Shown here: in pieces, positions 7,989 through 17,305 of the stretch
Position numbering within the stretch: position 1 is the first letter of the stretch
Layout of the letters: the number at the start of each line of letters is the position of its first letter
DNA from: Nonomuraea sp. SYSU D8015
GTDB lineage: Bacteria > Actinomycetota > Actinomycetes > Streptosporangiales > Streptosporangiaceae
NCBI RefSeq assembly: GCF_008065375.1
Contig: NZ_VJYI01000004.1
Span: 1-64,000, forward strand
Reading direction: 5' to 3'
DNA length: 64,000 nucleotides
Program-made: the position numbers and the translations under genes
Notes under the pieces: generated by a model
Database searches by the model: none
What the model was told of the DNA's origin: nothing
Seen by the model: only the letters and a program-made list of their open reading frames with translations

Positions 7989-9257
7989 TCAGGCCGGTGA
8001 GGCCGGGACGGGAGCCGCCGCCGTCCGGCCGGTGCCGAAGGGGACGCCGCGGGCCTCGTGGCCGAGCGCCGTGAGGGCGGCGACCACGAGCAGCACCGGG
8101 ATCACGGTGGCCGCCAGCGCGAACGGGTACCCGTGGGAGTGGGCGAGCGCCTGCTGGATGGGCAGGTTGAAGGCCGCCAGGAGGTTGCCGAGCTGGTAGG
8201 TGACCCCGGGGAAGAAGCCGCGGATCTCGTCCGGGCTCAGCTCGGTCAGGTGAGCGGGGATGACGCCCCAGGCGCCCTGGACGATGAACTGCATGAGGAA
8301 CGCGCCGAGCGCGAGCGTGCCGAGGGTGGGCGCGAAGGCGAACAGCGGGACGATCGGCAGGCCGACGAGCACGGCGGTGATGATCGTGCGCCGGCGGCCG
8401 AACCGCTCCGACAGCCCGCCGAGAAGGGTGCCGCCGAGGATGGCGCCGATGTTGTAGATGACGGCGACGGTGATGGCTTCGGCGCCGGTGAAGCCTTTGC
8501 CGTCCTTGAGGAAGGTCGGGTAGATGTCCTGGGTGCCGTGGCTCATCCAGTTGAACGCGGTCATGAGCAGGACGAGGTAGAGGAAGCGCCGCAGCACCGG
8601 CGGGTCGAGGAAGACGGAGCGCAGGCTGGTGCCGCTGCCGGAGAGCCGCTCGCGGGTCCGTTCCCAGGCTTCGCTCTCGTGGACGCGGGAGCGGATGAAG
8701 AACGACACCAGGGCGGGGAGGATGCTGAAGGCGAACATGCCGCGCCATCCCCAGATGGGGTTGATGACGAGGTAGACGATCGCGGCGAGCAGGTAGCCGA
8801 CGGCGTAGCCCTGCTGGAGCACGCCGGAGAAGAAGCCGCGCTTGCCGGCGGGCATCTTCTCCATGGCCAGGGCGGCGCCGAGTCCCCATTCGCCGCCCAT
8901 GCCGATGCCGTAGAGCAGCCGCAGCACCAGCAGGACGGTGTAGTCGGGGGCGAAGGCGCAGGCGAAGCCCACCACGGAGTAGAAGGCGACGTCGACCATG
9001 AGGGGACGCCTGCGCCCGGAGACGTCGGCCCAGCGGCCGAACACGAACGCGCCGAGCGGGCGCATCGCGAGCGTCACCGTGGTGAGGAAGGCCATCTGTG
9101 TGAGCGATACGCCGAACTCCTTGCCGATCTCGGCGTAGACGAGGACGACGATGAAGTAGTCGAACGCGTCCATCGTCCAGCCCAAGAAGGCGGCGAGGAA
9201 GGCGTTGCGCTGGTCGCGGTCGAGCCCGCGTGCCTGTTCGACGAGGGCCAATGCCAT
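7989..9257 (-). CDS. MFS transporter, SHS (sialate/lactate-type) group
   Basis: A 422-residue carrier with about twelve membrane segments. LGWTMDAFDYFIVVLVYAEIG opens the first helix, and GRWADVSGRRRPLMVD is the loop 2-3 MFS signature. RLLYGIGMGGEWGLGAALAMEKMP resembles the SHS family of sialic acid and lactate/pyruvate symporters, and GGLSERFGRRRTI is the repeated signature in the second half. ATG 9257 has AAGGAGG about 8 bases upstream. Convergent with the GNAT gene with 9 bases between. A monocarboxylate or sugar-acid substrate is an inference from family. Confidence 0.8.
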   Translation of the reverse strand: MALALVEQARGLDRDQRNAFLAAFLGWTMDAFDYFIVVLVYAEIGKEFGVSLTQMAFLTTVTLAMRPLGAFVFGRWADVSGRRRPLMVDVAFYSVVGFACAFAPDYTVLLVLRLLYGIGMGGEWGLGAALAMEKMPAGKRGFFSGVLQQGYAVGYLLAAIVYLVINPIWGWRGMFAFSILPALVSFFIRSRVHESEAWERTRERLSGSGTSLRSVFLDPPVLRRFLYLVLLMTAFNWMSHGTQDIYPTFLKDGKGFTGAEAITVAVIYNIGAILGGTLLGGLSERFGRRRTIITAVLVGLPIVPLFAFAPTLGTLALGAFLMQFIVQGAWGVIPAHLTELSPDEIRGFFPGVTYQLGNLLAAFNLPIQQALAHSHGYPFALAATVIPVLLVVAALTALGHEARGVPFGTGRTAAAPVPASPA

Positions 9258-9489
9258 GGCGGGGACCTCCTTCGGCCCGGCGTCGGGGGTGCTGTGTTTC
9301 CCCGGCCGGCCGGCCCCGGCCGACGTTCCGGGCTGCTGGCCATCGTGCGCCCCGACCGATGAGAGGACGGTGAGAGCCGATGTCTATACGGGGCGCAAAA
9401 TTCACCAAATCTCGCCCGTCCGGAATAAGGCGGCGGGCGGCGGATAGGGGTTAGGGAAGGCTTGTTCATCCAGGGGGAGGGAACTGATC

Positions 9490-10173
9490 ATGGCCGTCAC
9501 CCAGCCGCGAGGGCGTACCGCCGGCACGTCCGATGGAAAGCTGCCCAAGCGGCTCTCGCTGGACCTGCCGATGGTCAGCATCGAGGTCCGCCGGCCCGAG
9601 GTCAGCCTGCCGAACATCAGGATGCCCCACATCGGGATGCCGCACCTCAGCAGGCAGGAAGTCGGCCACTACATGGACGTCGCGCGGACGTTCATGCCGC
9701 CGCCCGAGCGGATCGCCTACTACGGGGCGCTCGGCGCGCTGGCGGTGTTCGGGGTCGTCGAATGGCCCGTCGCGGCGGCCATCGGCGCGGGAACGGTGAT
9801 CGCGCAGCGGGCACGGCGGCAGGGGCCGTCCGCGGCCGGCAGGCCACGCCAGGCCGCCACACCGGCCCAGGCGCCTGAGCCGAGCCGCCCGACCACGACG
9901 ACCACGCGGCGCAGGACCACCGCGACCTCCGGTGCGGCCGGCGAAGGCAAGACAGCCACGACCTCCCGAACGGCCGGCGAAGGCGAGAAGACCACCAGCG
10001 GACGCAGGGCCACTTCGGGGGCCGCCGGCACGCGCAAGACCACTGCGGGTTCCACCGGCACGCGCACGGCCGCTTCGGGCACGACTCGCGCGCGCACGGC
10101 CGCTTCGAGCACCACGCGTAAGACCACTACGGGCACCACCAGCAGGCGGAAGAGCGCCACGCAGAGCAGGTGA
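9490..10173 (+). CDS. Membrane-associated protein partnered with the P-type ATPase; His/Met motif and Thr/Ala/Arg tail
   Basis: A 227-residue protein with three zones. Residues 20-60 repeat a proline-spaced motif (EVRRPEVSLPNIRMPHIGM, then PHLS) rich in Met and His. Residues 75-105 form a hydrophobic hairpin (IAYYGALGALAVFGVVEWPVAAAIGAGTVIA). The tail from about 110 on is low complexity (TTRRRTTATSG, RKTTAGSTGTRTAASGT) and strongly basic. SD GGGAGGGAA lies just before ATG 9490. It ends 27 bases before the P-type ATPase gene, so co-expression is very likely. I do not recognise a named family; metal handling for the pump is an inference. Confidence 0.65.
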   Translation: MAVTQPRGRTAGTSDGKLPKRLSLDLPMVSIEVRRPEVSLPNIRMPHIGMPHLSRQEVGHYMDVARTFMPPPERIAYYGALGALAVFGVVEWPVAAAIGAGTVIAQRARRQGPSAAGRPRQAATPAQAPEPSRPTTTTTRRRTTATSGAAGEGKTATTSRTAGEGEKTTSGRRATSGAAGTRKTTAGSTGTRTAASGTTRARTAASSTTRKTTTGTTSRRKSATQSR

Positions 10174-10200
10174 ACCGCGACGCCGTAGACGGGAGGCAAT

Positions 10201-13200
10201 ATGGCGTTGTTCGGTCTGCTCTCCGCTGACACGCTCCTCACCATGCTCCCCGAGCCGGTGCGGAGCATGGTCCCGCGCCCGCGCCGGGTGCAGCCGTGCC
10301 CGGGCGGGGCCCGCATCGAGCTGCGGAGCATCGGCGGTCCGCGGACCGAGCGACGCGCTCGCGTCCTCGAAGAGCGATTGCGCGCGGTGGGCGTCCCCCG
10401 CGCCGAGGTGAACGGGGCGCTCGGCTGCGTGTTCGTGGGCTTCGACGAGGCGACGGCCGGCCTGGAGAAGGCCGGCCTCGACAAGCTGGTGGCCATCGTC
10501 GAGGAGGTCGACGAGGAGGGCGAGGTCGACGAGGACGACCGATCGCCCGGCCCGGCCCGCGTGCTCGACGGCGTGGAGCAGCAGGCCCGCGCCGCCGTCA
10601 GTCTCGGCCTGCATCTCGCCGGCACCGCGGTGGCCACGGCCGGTCTGCTGGCCCGCCTGCCGAAGCTGCCCCCGGCGGTGCCCAACCTCCTCGCGCTGGT
10701 CGAGCACTCGCCGCGGGCCCGCAGGGAGCTCGACGAACGCATCGGCAAGCCGGTCGTCGACGCGGCGCTGGCGACGACCCGGATCGTCATGGGGACGCTG
10801 GCCATGCGGCCGGCGTCGCTGCTGATCGACTCCGTGGCCGCGGCCGTCAGGTACGTCGACGCGCACGCCGGGCGCCGCGCGTGGGAGCGGCGCGAGGAGC
10901 AGTTCGCCGCCGAAGAGGGGGCGTACCGCCACATCCGGACCGGGAACGCGACGCGCCCCGTCCCGCTGCCCAACGGCCCCGTGGAGCGGTACGCCGACGC
11001 GTCGAGCGCCGCGGCGCTGGCCGCCCTCGGGCTGGGCACCGTCATCGGCCGCAGCCACCAGCGAGGCCTGTCCCTCCTGGTCTCCGGGATCCCCAAGGCC
11101 GCGAACCTCGCCAGGGACGCCTTCACCAGCGCCGCCGTCCGATGCCTGGCCGGCCGCGACACGATCGTGCTCGACCGCGAGGCCCTGCGGCGCCTGGACC
11201 GCATCGACACCGTCGTCATGGACGCCGCCGTGCTCACCACCGGGAGGTGGACGGTGGACCGCGTCGTCCCGCTCGCCTCCGACGTGGACGCGGACGATCT
11301 GCACGCCCGGCTGTACCCCCTCCTCGACCTCACCGACCCCTCTGCCCGGCGGGAACACGACGGGTGGAGCGCAGCGCCCCATGCGCCGGAGGACATGCCG
11401 GAGGAATGGCGCGATCAGGGCATCCGGCCTGTCATGGTCGTGCGGGAGGGGGTCCCTTTCGCGTTGGTGGGCCTGGCCCGCGAGCTGCATCCCCTGGCCG
11501 AGGCCGTGGTGGCGGCGCCGAAGGAGACGTGCCAGGTGGTCCTGGCCGGCGCGGACGCCGGCCTCGCCCAGCGGCTGGGCGTCGAGCGGATGGTGGAGGG
11601 CGGGGCCGGGCTGGCCGCCTCGGTGCGGGCGCTGCAGGCCGAGGGGCACGGCGTGGCCGTGGTGTCGCGACGTGGGCGGCGCGGGTTGCGCCAGGCCGAC
11701 CTGGGCGTCGGCGTGCTCGACGGCGTGCGGCCGGTCCCTTGGGACGCCGACGTGATCGGTGAGCTGGACGGCGTCCACCTGCTGCTGCGCTATCTGGCCG
11801 CGGCGAGGAAGGCGAGCGTGCGAGGCGTGTGCGTGGCGGCCGCAGGTTCGGTGGCCGGGACCGGACTCGCGCTCCTCGGCCCGGCCGCGACCGCGGTCCG
11901 GCGCGCTCTCCTGGCGCGCGACTGCACGTCGGTGGTCGCTCTCGTGGTGGGGGAGTGGTCGGGCCGGAGCGTGGGGCGGGAGGCCCCGCCCGTGCCTGCC
12001 GACTACACGCCCTGGCACGCGATGTCCTCCCGCGACGTCCTGGCCAGGCTTCGCACCTCGCCCGAAGGGCTGACCGAGGCGGAGGCCGGGCGCCGCAGAG
12101 CGGCCTCCGCCCGCCCCGCGGTCACCGGGCCGCGCACACTGGTCGGCGCGTCCGTCGACGAGCTCACCAATCCGCTCACCCCGGTCCTGGCGACGGGGGC
12201 GGGCCTGTCGGCCGCGTTCGGCTCGGTGCTCGACGCCGTGCTGATCGCCGGCGTGGCCGTGGTGGGCGGCCTGCTGGGCGGCGCCCAGCGGACGGGCGCC
12301 GACCGGGTGCTGCACCGCCTCACCGAGACCACCGCCGTCCGGGTACGCCTGCGCCGTCCTTCCGGCCCCCTGTCCGGCAATGCCGACGACCTCGTGCCGG
12401 GTGACGTGATCGAGCTCAGGGCGGGCGACGCCGTACCGGCCGACGGGAGGCTGATCCTGGCGGCCGGGCTCGAGATCGACGAGTCCACCCTCACCGGGGA
12501 GTCGCAGCTGGTGCCCAAGACCGCCGCGCCGACCGCGGCGCCGGCCGTCGCGGACCGCGCCTCGATGGTGTACGAGGGGACGACCGTCGCCGCCGGGCAC
12601 GGGCTCGCCGTGGTCGTGGCCACGGGCGAGGCGACCGAGGCGGGCAGGACCGCCAGGCTGGCCCGGCAGGAGCCGCCGCCGAGCGGGGTGGAGCTGCGGC
12701 TGCGCGCGCTGAGCCGCCGGATCCTGCCGGCCGCGCTCGGCTCCGGCCTGGTCCTGCTGGTCGTCGAGCTGGTTCGCGGCGCACCGCTGTCCCAGGCGCT
12801 CGCCCCGGCGGTGAGCATGATGGTGGCGGCGGTCCCGGAGGGGCTGCCGTTCGTCGCCACCGTGGCCGAGCTCGCCTCGGCCAAGCGGATGTCCGCACGC
12901 AACACGCTGGTCCGCAACCCGTCCACGATCGAGGCGCTGGGCCGGGTAGACGTGCTGTGCTTCGACAAGACCGGCACTCTCACGGAAGGCCACATCAGCC
13001 TGCGCCGGGTCTCGGACGGCCGGGTCGAGCAGGCGGTCGAGGAGGCCGGGCCCGACCTGCGGGCGATCGTGGGCGCGGCGCTGCGCGCGGGGCCGCGGTT
13101 CGAGGGCGGACGCGCCATCCCGCACCCCACCGACCGGGCGATCGTGAACGGCGCGGAGAAGCTCGGCGTCACCCCCAAAGACGGGCTCCGGACGTGGCAG

Positions 13201-14544
13201 CGGGTGGACGAGCTGCCGTTCGAGCCGGCCCGCGGCTACCACGCCGTGCTCGGCCGATCCGAGTCGGGACAGCTGCTGAGCGTCAAGGGCGCTCCCGAGA
13301 TCGTGCTCACCCGTTCCACCAGCATCGTCGTGGACGGGCAGACCGTGCCACTGGACGATCGCATCAGGCGGGAGCTGGAGCAGGAAGTGGACCGGCTCGC
13401 CCTGCGCGGCTACCGCGTGCTCGCGGTCGCCGAGCGGTCCGCCTCCAGCCGCGCCGACCTCGACGAGTCCCGCATCCAGAACCTGCGTTTCCTCGGCTTC
13501 CTCGGCCTGGCCGATCCGGTGCGCCCGACCGCCCGGGAGAGCGTCGAGCGGCTCATGCGGGCGGGTGTGCAGATCGTCATGATCACCGGCGATCACCCCA
13601 GCACGGCGGAGGCCATCGCGGCGGAGATCGGCGCGTTGAACGGCCTGCGGGTGATGACCGGTCCCGAGCTCGAGGAACTGGACGATGACGCCCTGACCGA
13701 GGCGTTGCCCGGGGTGTCGGTCTTCGCCCGGGTCACGCCCGAGCACAAGGCGCGGATCGTCACCAGCCTGCGCAAGGCGGGCAGGGTCGTGGCCGTCACC
13801 GGCGACGGCGCCAACGACGTGCCCGCGATCCGGCTCGCCGACGTGGGCGTCTCCCTCGGCTCGCACGCCGCCCCCGCCACCAGGGCCGCCGCGGACATCG
13901 TCATGCTCGACGACCGCATCGAGACGATCATCGACGCGATCGTGGAGGGCCGGGGCATGTGGGCCTCGGTACGCGACGCGCTGGGCATCCTGCTCGGCGG
14001 CAACCTGGGCGAGATCGCCTTCACGCTCGGCTCCAGCCTGCTCACTGGCGGGAGCGCGCTGAACGCCCGCCAGCTCCTGCTTGTCAACCTGCTCACCGAC
14101 ATGCTGCCCGCCATGGCGGTGGCCATCCGGCCGCCCAGCGCGGCCAGCCCCGAGCGGCTGCTCGCCGAGGGACCCGAGGCCTCGCTCGGCGCCGCGCTGA
14201 CCCGCGACATCTACCTGCGCGCCGTCACCACGGCCGCGGCGGCGGGCGCCGCGTGGCTGCTCGCGCGCATGACCGGCACCCGCGGCCGGGCGGACACGGT
14301 GGGGCTCGTCGGTCTCGTGGCGGCCCAGCTGACGCAGACGCTCGTGCTGGGCGGGCGGGATCGCACGGTGGCGCTCGCCGCGCTGGCGTCCCTGGTCGCG
14401 CTGGGGGTCATCGTCTCGGTGCCCGGCCTCAGCCAGCTGTTCGGCTGCCGCCCGATCGGCCCGATCGGCTGGGGGATCGGCATGGGCTGCGCCGTGGCGG
14501 CGGCTGTGCTGGCGGCGATGATCGAACGGTCGCGACGGGAATAG
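10201..14544 (+). CDS. Giant CtpI-like P-type ATPase
   Basis: A 1447-residue pump, about twice the usual length. Residues 1 to about 600 are a long extension with an HMA-like start (RIELRSIGGPRTERRARVLEERLR) and a degenerate HAD-like half (DTIVLDREALRRLDRIDTVVMD). The catalytic part has TGES at 765-768, AAVPEGLP near 876-883 in the ion-pathway helix, the phosphorylation motif FDKTGTLTEG with Asp922, KGAPE, and TGDGANDVP from residue 1200. Mycobacterial CtpI has this organisation. The PEGL motif differs from CPC-type heavy-metal pumps, so the ion is undetermined. Downstream of its small membrane partner. Confidence 0.85.
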   Translation: MALFGLLSADTLLTMLPEPVRSMVPRPRRVQPCPGGARIELRSIGGPRTERRARVLEERLRAVGVPRAEVNGALGCVFVGFDEATAGLEKAGLDKLVAIVEEVDEEGEVDEDDRSPGPARVLDGVEQQARAAVSLGLHLAGTAVATAGLLARLPKLPPAVPNLLALVEHSPRARRELDERIGKPVVDAALATTRIVMGTLAMRPASLLIDSVAAAVRYVDAHAGRRAWERREEQFAAEEGAYRHIRTGNATRPVPLPNGPVERYADASSAAALAALGLGTVIGRSHQRGLSLLVSGIPKAANLARDAFTSAAVRCLAGRDTIVLDREALRRLDRIDTVVMDAAVLTTGRWTVDRVVPLASDVDADDLHARLYPLLDLTDPSARREHDGWSAAPHAPEDMPEEWRDQGIRPVMVVREGVPFALVGLARELHPLAEAVVAAPKETCQVVLAGADAGLAQRLGVERMVEGGAGLAASVRALQAEGHGVAVVSRRGRRGLRQADLGVGVLDGVRPVPWDADVIGELDGVHLLLRYLAAARKASVRGVCVAAAGSVAGTGLALLGPAATAVRRALLARDCTSVVALVVGEWSGRSVGREAPPVPADYTPWHAMSSRDVLARLRTSPEGLTEAEAGRRRAASARPAVTGPRTLVGASVDELTNPLTPVLATGAGLSAAFGSVLDAVLIAGVAVVGGLLGGAQRTGADRVLHRLTETTAVRVRLRRPSGPLSGNADDLVPGDVIELRAGDAVPADGRLILAAGLEIDESTLTGESQLVPKTAAPTAAPAVADRASMVYEGTTVAAGHGLAVVVATGEATEAGRTARLARQEPPPSGVELRLRALSRRILPAALGSGLVLLVVELVRGAPLSQALAPAVSMMVAAVPEGLPFVATVAELASAKRMSARNTLVRNPSTIEALGRVDVLCFDKTGTLTEGHISLRRVSDGRVEQAVEEAGPDLRAIVGAALRAGPRFEGGRAIPHPTDRAIVNGAEKLGVTPKDGLRTWQRVDELPFEPARGYHAVLGRSESGQLLSVKGAPEIVLTRSTSIVVDGQTVPLDDRIRRELEQEVDRLALRGYRVLAVAERSASSRADLDESRIQNLRFLGFLGLADPVRPTARESVERLMRAGVQIVMITGDHPSTAEAIAAEIGALNGLRVMTGPELEELDDDALTEALPGVSVFARVTPEHKARIVTSLRKAGRVVAVTGDGANDVPAIRLADVGVSLGSHAAPATRAAADIVMLDDRIETIIDAIVEGRGMWASVRDALGILLGGNLGEIAFTLGSSLLTGGSALNARQLLLVNLLTDMLPAMAVAIRPPSAASPERLLAEGPEASLGAALTRDIYLRAVTTAAAAGAAWLLARMTGTRGRADTVGLVGLVAAQLTQTLVLGGRDRTVALAALASLVALGVIVSVPGLSQLFGCRPIGPIGWGIGMGCAVAAAVLAAMIERSRRE

Positions 14545-14643
14545 TCATCGACAGTTCACCGTCTGGACATCTTCCTCATACCCATATATACATCTTTGTG
14601 CCTAACTATGACTTAAATCCCTGTTTATGACCATGAGGTAGAG

Positions 14644-14769
14644 ATGTCCGAATTCCTGGCTTCGCTGCTGGCCAAAGCCGCCATCATGCTCCTGGAAGCG
14701 CTGATCATGCGCTTCGTTCAGAGCCTCGCCGCGTCGATCTTCCAGCCCGCCGGTCTCCGGCTCGCCTGA
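14644..14769 (+). CDS. Small hydrophobic peptide (41 aa)
   Basis: ATG 14644 opens a 41-codon frame (MSEFLASLLAKAAIMLLEAL, then IMRFVQSLAASIFQPAG) ending with TGA at 14769. It has a GAGGTAGAG purine tract just upstream and a distinctly AT-rich leader (14570-14640). Residues 4-35 form one amphipathic to hydrophobic helix. It lies 99 bases after the P-type ATPase and ends 15 bases before the convergent multicopper oxidase stop. The frame, hydrophobic pattern and leader argue for a real small membrane protein. Function unknown; a pump regulator or a toxin-like peptide are both possible. Confidence 0.5.
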   Translation: MSEFLASLLAKAAIMLLEALIMRFVQSLAASIFQPAGLRLA

Positions 14770-14784
14770 GCGCCTCGGCCACCT

Positions 14785-16317
14785 TCACTCCGGCTCGTTC
14801 CCGGCCGGGCCTCCCACCCTGAACGGAGTGGTGACCCCCTCGTACATCAGGTGGGCGGTGAGCCCTTCCGAGGCGTGGGGCAGGTTGTGGCAGTGGTCCA
14901 TCCACACCCCCGGGTTGTCGGCGACGAAGGCGATCTCGTACGACTCGTCCGCGCCGACCTCGAGTGAGTCCACCCACCAAGGGCTGCCGGCGGCGGGCAC
15001 GCCGTCGCGGCTCAGCACCACGGCGTGGTGGCCGTGCAGGTGCATCGGATGGCCCTCGCCGCTGTTGTTGACGATGCGCATCCGCACCACGTCGCCCTCG
15101 GCCACGTGGAACATCGGCACGTCCGGATACATGTGGCCGTTGATCGTCCACCACACTCCGGGGACCCCGTCGAGGAAGCCGGGGCGGCGGCCCATGTCGT
15201 ACTCGAACCGCCGGTCGGGCTTGCCCGGGTCGAAGGCGAGCGGTGCCGCCGCGCCGTAGGCGAGCAGGTCGAGCGTGGCCGCCGGACGGGGGACCGACGG
15301 CGCGTCGTACGAGGTCGAGCCCAGCACGACGCCGGTAGGGCCGCCGAGGTGGATGCGGACCGGCGAGCCGTCCTCGGGCATGGTCACCTCCAGGTCGGCG
15401 CGCCCTCCGGCCGCCACCCCCACGGCCTCGTCCCGCACCGGAGCCGGGCCGTTGATCTCCGTGCCGTCCACGGCGGCGAGCCGGTACGGCGCACCGCTCA
15501 CCCACGCCGGCATGACGCCGTACTCGGTGTTGATCACCCGCACGCGCGCCCGTGAGCCGGGCGCCGCCTTGACGTGGACGTCGCCCTCGCGCCCGTTGAC
15601 GGTGCGGATCCCGTTGTACAGGTGCACCAGCGCCACGACATCGGTCACCTCGTCCCGCCGGGCGGGCTCGACCACCAGTGCCCCGAGCAGTCCCCCTCGG
15701 ACCTGCTCGTGCGACATCTGGTGAGAGTGGTACCAGAAGGTGCCGGCCTGGTCGGCGACGAACCGGTACGTGAACTCCTTGCCGATCCCCACCGCGTCCT
15801 GCGTGACGCCGGCGACGCCGTCCGCGCCGTTCGGCACGTCGACGCCGTGCCAATGCAGCGTGATGCCCCCGGGCACCGACTCGTTGACCAGCCGCACCTG
15901 GACGAGCTGCCCCTCGGCCGCCTTGATGACCGGGCCGGGCGATCGGCCGTTGAGCGTGTAGCCGTCGAAAGCGCGGCCGGAGGCCAGCTGGAACCGCTGC
16001 TTGCGGGCCACCATGGTCACCTCGACGTCGGCCGGGCGGTCCGCGTCGGCGATCAGCTGCGTGACGTCGCCCCCGGCTCCCGCTCCCCGTCCATGCCCCC
16101 CGTGCGTCGATGCGCCCCCTCCCGTGTGCGCATCGTGCTCTGAGGAACTGTGCCGCCGCCCGCCTCCGTAGTCCGCGTACCCCATGTCCATGACCGAGTA
16201 CGCCTCCGGAAGGAGGCTGTCCTGCCAGAGCCAGATCAGCGGCCCCATCAGGGCCATGGTGGCGGCGCCCGCGACGGCGAGCCGGACGCGGCCGCCGCCC
16301 CGGCGATTGCGATGCAT
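14785..16317 (-). CDS. Multicopper oxidase
   Basis: A 510-residue laccase-like enzyme. Residues 10-32 are an uncleaved-type membrane anchor. A His-rich linker follows (HSSSEHDAHTGGGASTHGGH, 56-75) that could bind copper. All four copper motifs are visible: HWHG at 155-158, WYHSH at 195-199, HPMHLHGHH at 423-431 and HCHNLPH at 475-481. Ten residues after Cys476 the axial position is Leu486 rather than Met, the arrangement of higher-potential type 1 sites. ATG 16317 lies 11 bases after the stop of the upstream membrane protein gene, suggesting an operon. Extracytoplasmic metal or phenol oxidation is the family role. Confidence 0.88.
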   Translation of the reverse strand: MHRNRRGGGRVRLAVAGAATMALMGPLIWLWQDSLLPEAYSVMDMGYADYGGGRRHSSSEHDAHTGGGASTHGGHGRGAGAGGDVTQLIADADRPADVEVTMVARKQRFQLASGRAFDGYTLNGRSPGPVIKAAEGQLVQVRLVNESVPGGITLHWHGVDVPNGADGVAGVTQDAVGIGKEFTYRFVADQAGTFWYHSHQMSHEQVRGGLLGALVVEPARRDEVTDVVALVHLYNGIRTVNGREGDVHVKAAPGSRARVRVINTEYGVMPAWVSGAPYRLAAVDGTEINGPAPVRDEAVGVAAGGRADLEVTMPEDGSPVRIHLGGPTGVVLGSTSYDAPSVPRPAATLDLLAYGAAAPLAFDPGKPDRRFEYDMGRRPGFLDGVPGVWWTINGHMYPDVPMFHVAEGDVVRMRIVNNSGEGHPMHLHGHHAVVLSRDGVPAAGSPWWVDSLEVGADESYEIAFVADNPGVWMDHCHNLPHASEGLTAHLMYEGVTTPFRVGGPAGNEPE

Positions 16318-16328
16318 GGGACCCGCCG

Positions 16329-16796
16329 TCAGCCGTGAACCGCGTGCTGAGCCGCCGTCGTGACCGGCGCCGCCTTCGCGGCCGCGACCCGACGTGCCGC
16401 GTACAGCGCCGTGGTGAACAGCAGCAGCGCGTTGAGGCCGTGCAGGGCCCCCACCATCGGAATGGAGTGGCCGACGATGCCGAGGGTGACCTGGAGGACG
16501 ACGAGCAGGAGCACCAGCCCGGCCGCCTTCACGGCTCCGGGGACCTTCGCCCAGAACGAGGCAATCAGCAGCAGCAGCGCGATGACGGGGATGACGATCA
16601 TCCCGTTCATGCCGTGAATCATGAGGCCGAGGAATTCCGGGAACGGCGCTTCGCCGCTTTCGGCGAGTGTCTTGTCGGCCACCCCGCCCTCTGCGATCCA
16701 TTTGCCGAACCCGGCGTCGGCCCAGACCACCATCGCGGCTTGTACGGCGACCTCGATCATGACCAGATAGGCCAGGACCTTGTAGACGTTTTTCAT
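16329..16796 (-). CDS. Four-helix membrane protein, DUF6220-like
   Basis: A 155-residue membrane protein: VYKVLAYLVMIEVAVQAAMVV, then HGMNGMIVIPVIALLLLIAS, AAGLVLLLVVLQVTLGIVG and ALHGLNALLLFTTALYAARR. Paired His residues at the heads of helices 2 and 4 (IHGMNG, LHGLNA) resemble small haem- or quinone-binding membrane proteins of the DUF6220 kind (recalled from family pattern). ATG 16796 has GGGGAGGG upstream; a longer frame from 16841 lacks such a site. It is co-directional with and 11 bases upstream of the multicopper oxidase, so it may provide electrons or membrane docking (inference). Confidence 0.65.
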   Translation of the reverse strand: MKNVYKVLAYLVMIEVAVQAAMVVWADAGFGKWIAEGGVADKTLAESGEAPFPEFLGLMIHGMNGMIVIPVIALLLLIASFWAKVPGAVKAAGLVLLLVVLQVTLGIVGHSIPMVGALHGLNALLLFTTALYAARRVAAAKAAPVTTAAQHAVHG

Positions 16797-16960
16797 GGCG
16801 CCCTCCCCTTCGAAGGCCGGTTCTCGTGCGGCCTTTGCCATCGCGCGCCACGCTAGGGAAGGCGACTTGGGGAGGAATGGTGAGCGACTTGGAGCGGACT
16901 AAGCGACGCGCGGCAATTCACTTCCCGGCCGGCCGGATCCGGCCAGGAAAGGGAGTTCGT

Positions 16961-17305
16961 TCAGTGAGCCGCCTCGTACTGCTTCACCACGGTCGCCGCG
17001 ATGCGGCCACGCTCACTCACCGGCAGCCCGTGGTCCCTGGCCCACTTCCTGATCTCAGCGGACTTCTCACGGCTGAGGCCCCGCGCCGAGCCCGCGGCGG
17101 CCGCGCGCCGGCCACGACCGCCCCTGGGGGCGCGGACCGCGCGAGCCTTGGTGATGAAGGGCGCGAGGGCCTTCTCCAACTTCTCCCTGTTGGGTCCCGA
17201 CAGGTCGATCTCGTACGTCGTGCCGTCGAGAGCGAACGTTGTGGTTCCCTCGGCGTCGCTGCCGTCGATGTCATCGACAAAGGATTCAACGATGCGCTTC
17301 GCCAT
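16961..17305 (-). CDS. lsr2: Lsr2 nucleoid-associated protein
   Basis: A 114-residue H-NS-like silencer. The N-terminal dimerisation domain (RIVESFVDDIDGSDAEGTT, then FALDGTTYEIDLS) spans residues 4-38. The basic linker RAPRGGRGRRAAAAG follows. The DNA-binding domain (SREKSAEIRKWARDHGLPVS, then ERGRIAATVVKQYEAA) carries the RGR AT-minor-groove motif near residue 101. ATG 17305 follows a GGAG. It binds AT-rich and foreign DNA; the nested mobile island begins 1.4 kb away. Actinomycetes usually carry more than one lsr2, so this may be a paralogue. Confidence 0.92.
   Translation of the reverse strand: MAKRIVESFVDDIDGSDAEGTTTFALDGTTYEIDLSGPNREKLEKALAPFITKARAVRAPRGGRGRRAAAAGSARGLSREKSAEIRKWARDHGLPVSERGRIAATVVKQYEAAH

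Noticed and set aside
9466..13866. A 1466-codon open frame on the minus strand
   Set aside because: It is antisense to the P-type ATPase and its partner, with His/Gly/Arg-rich translation and no domain. High GC content keeps the frame open.
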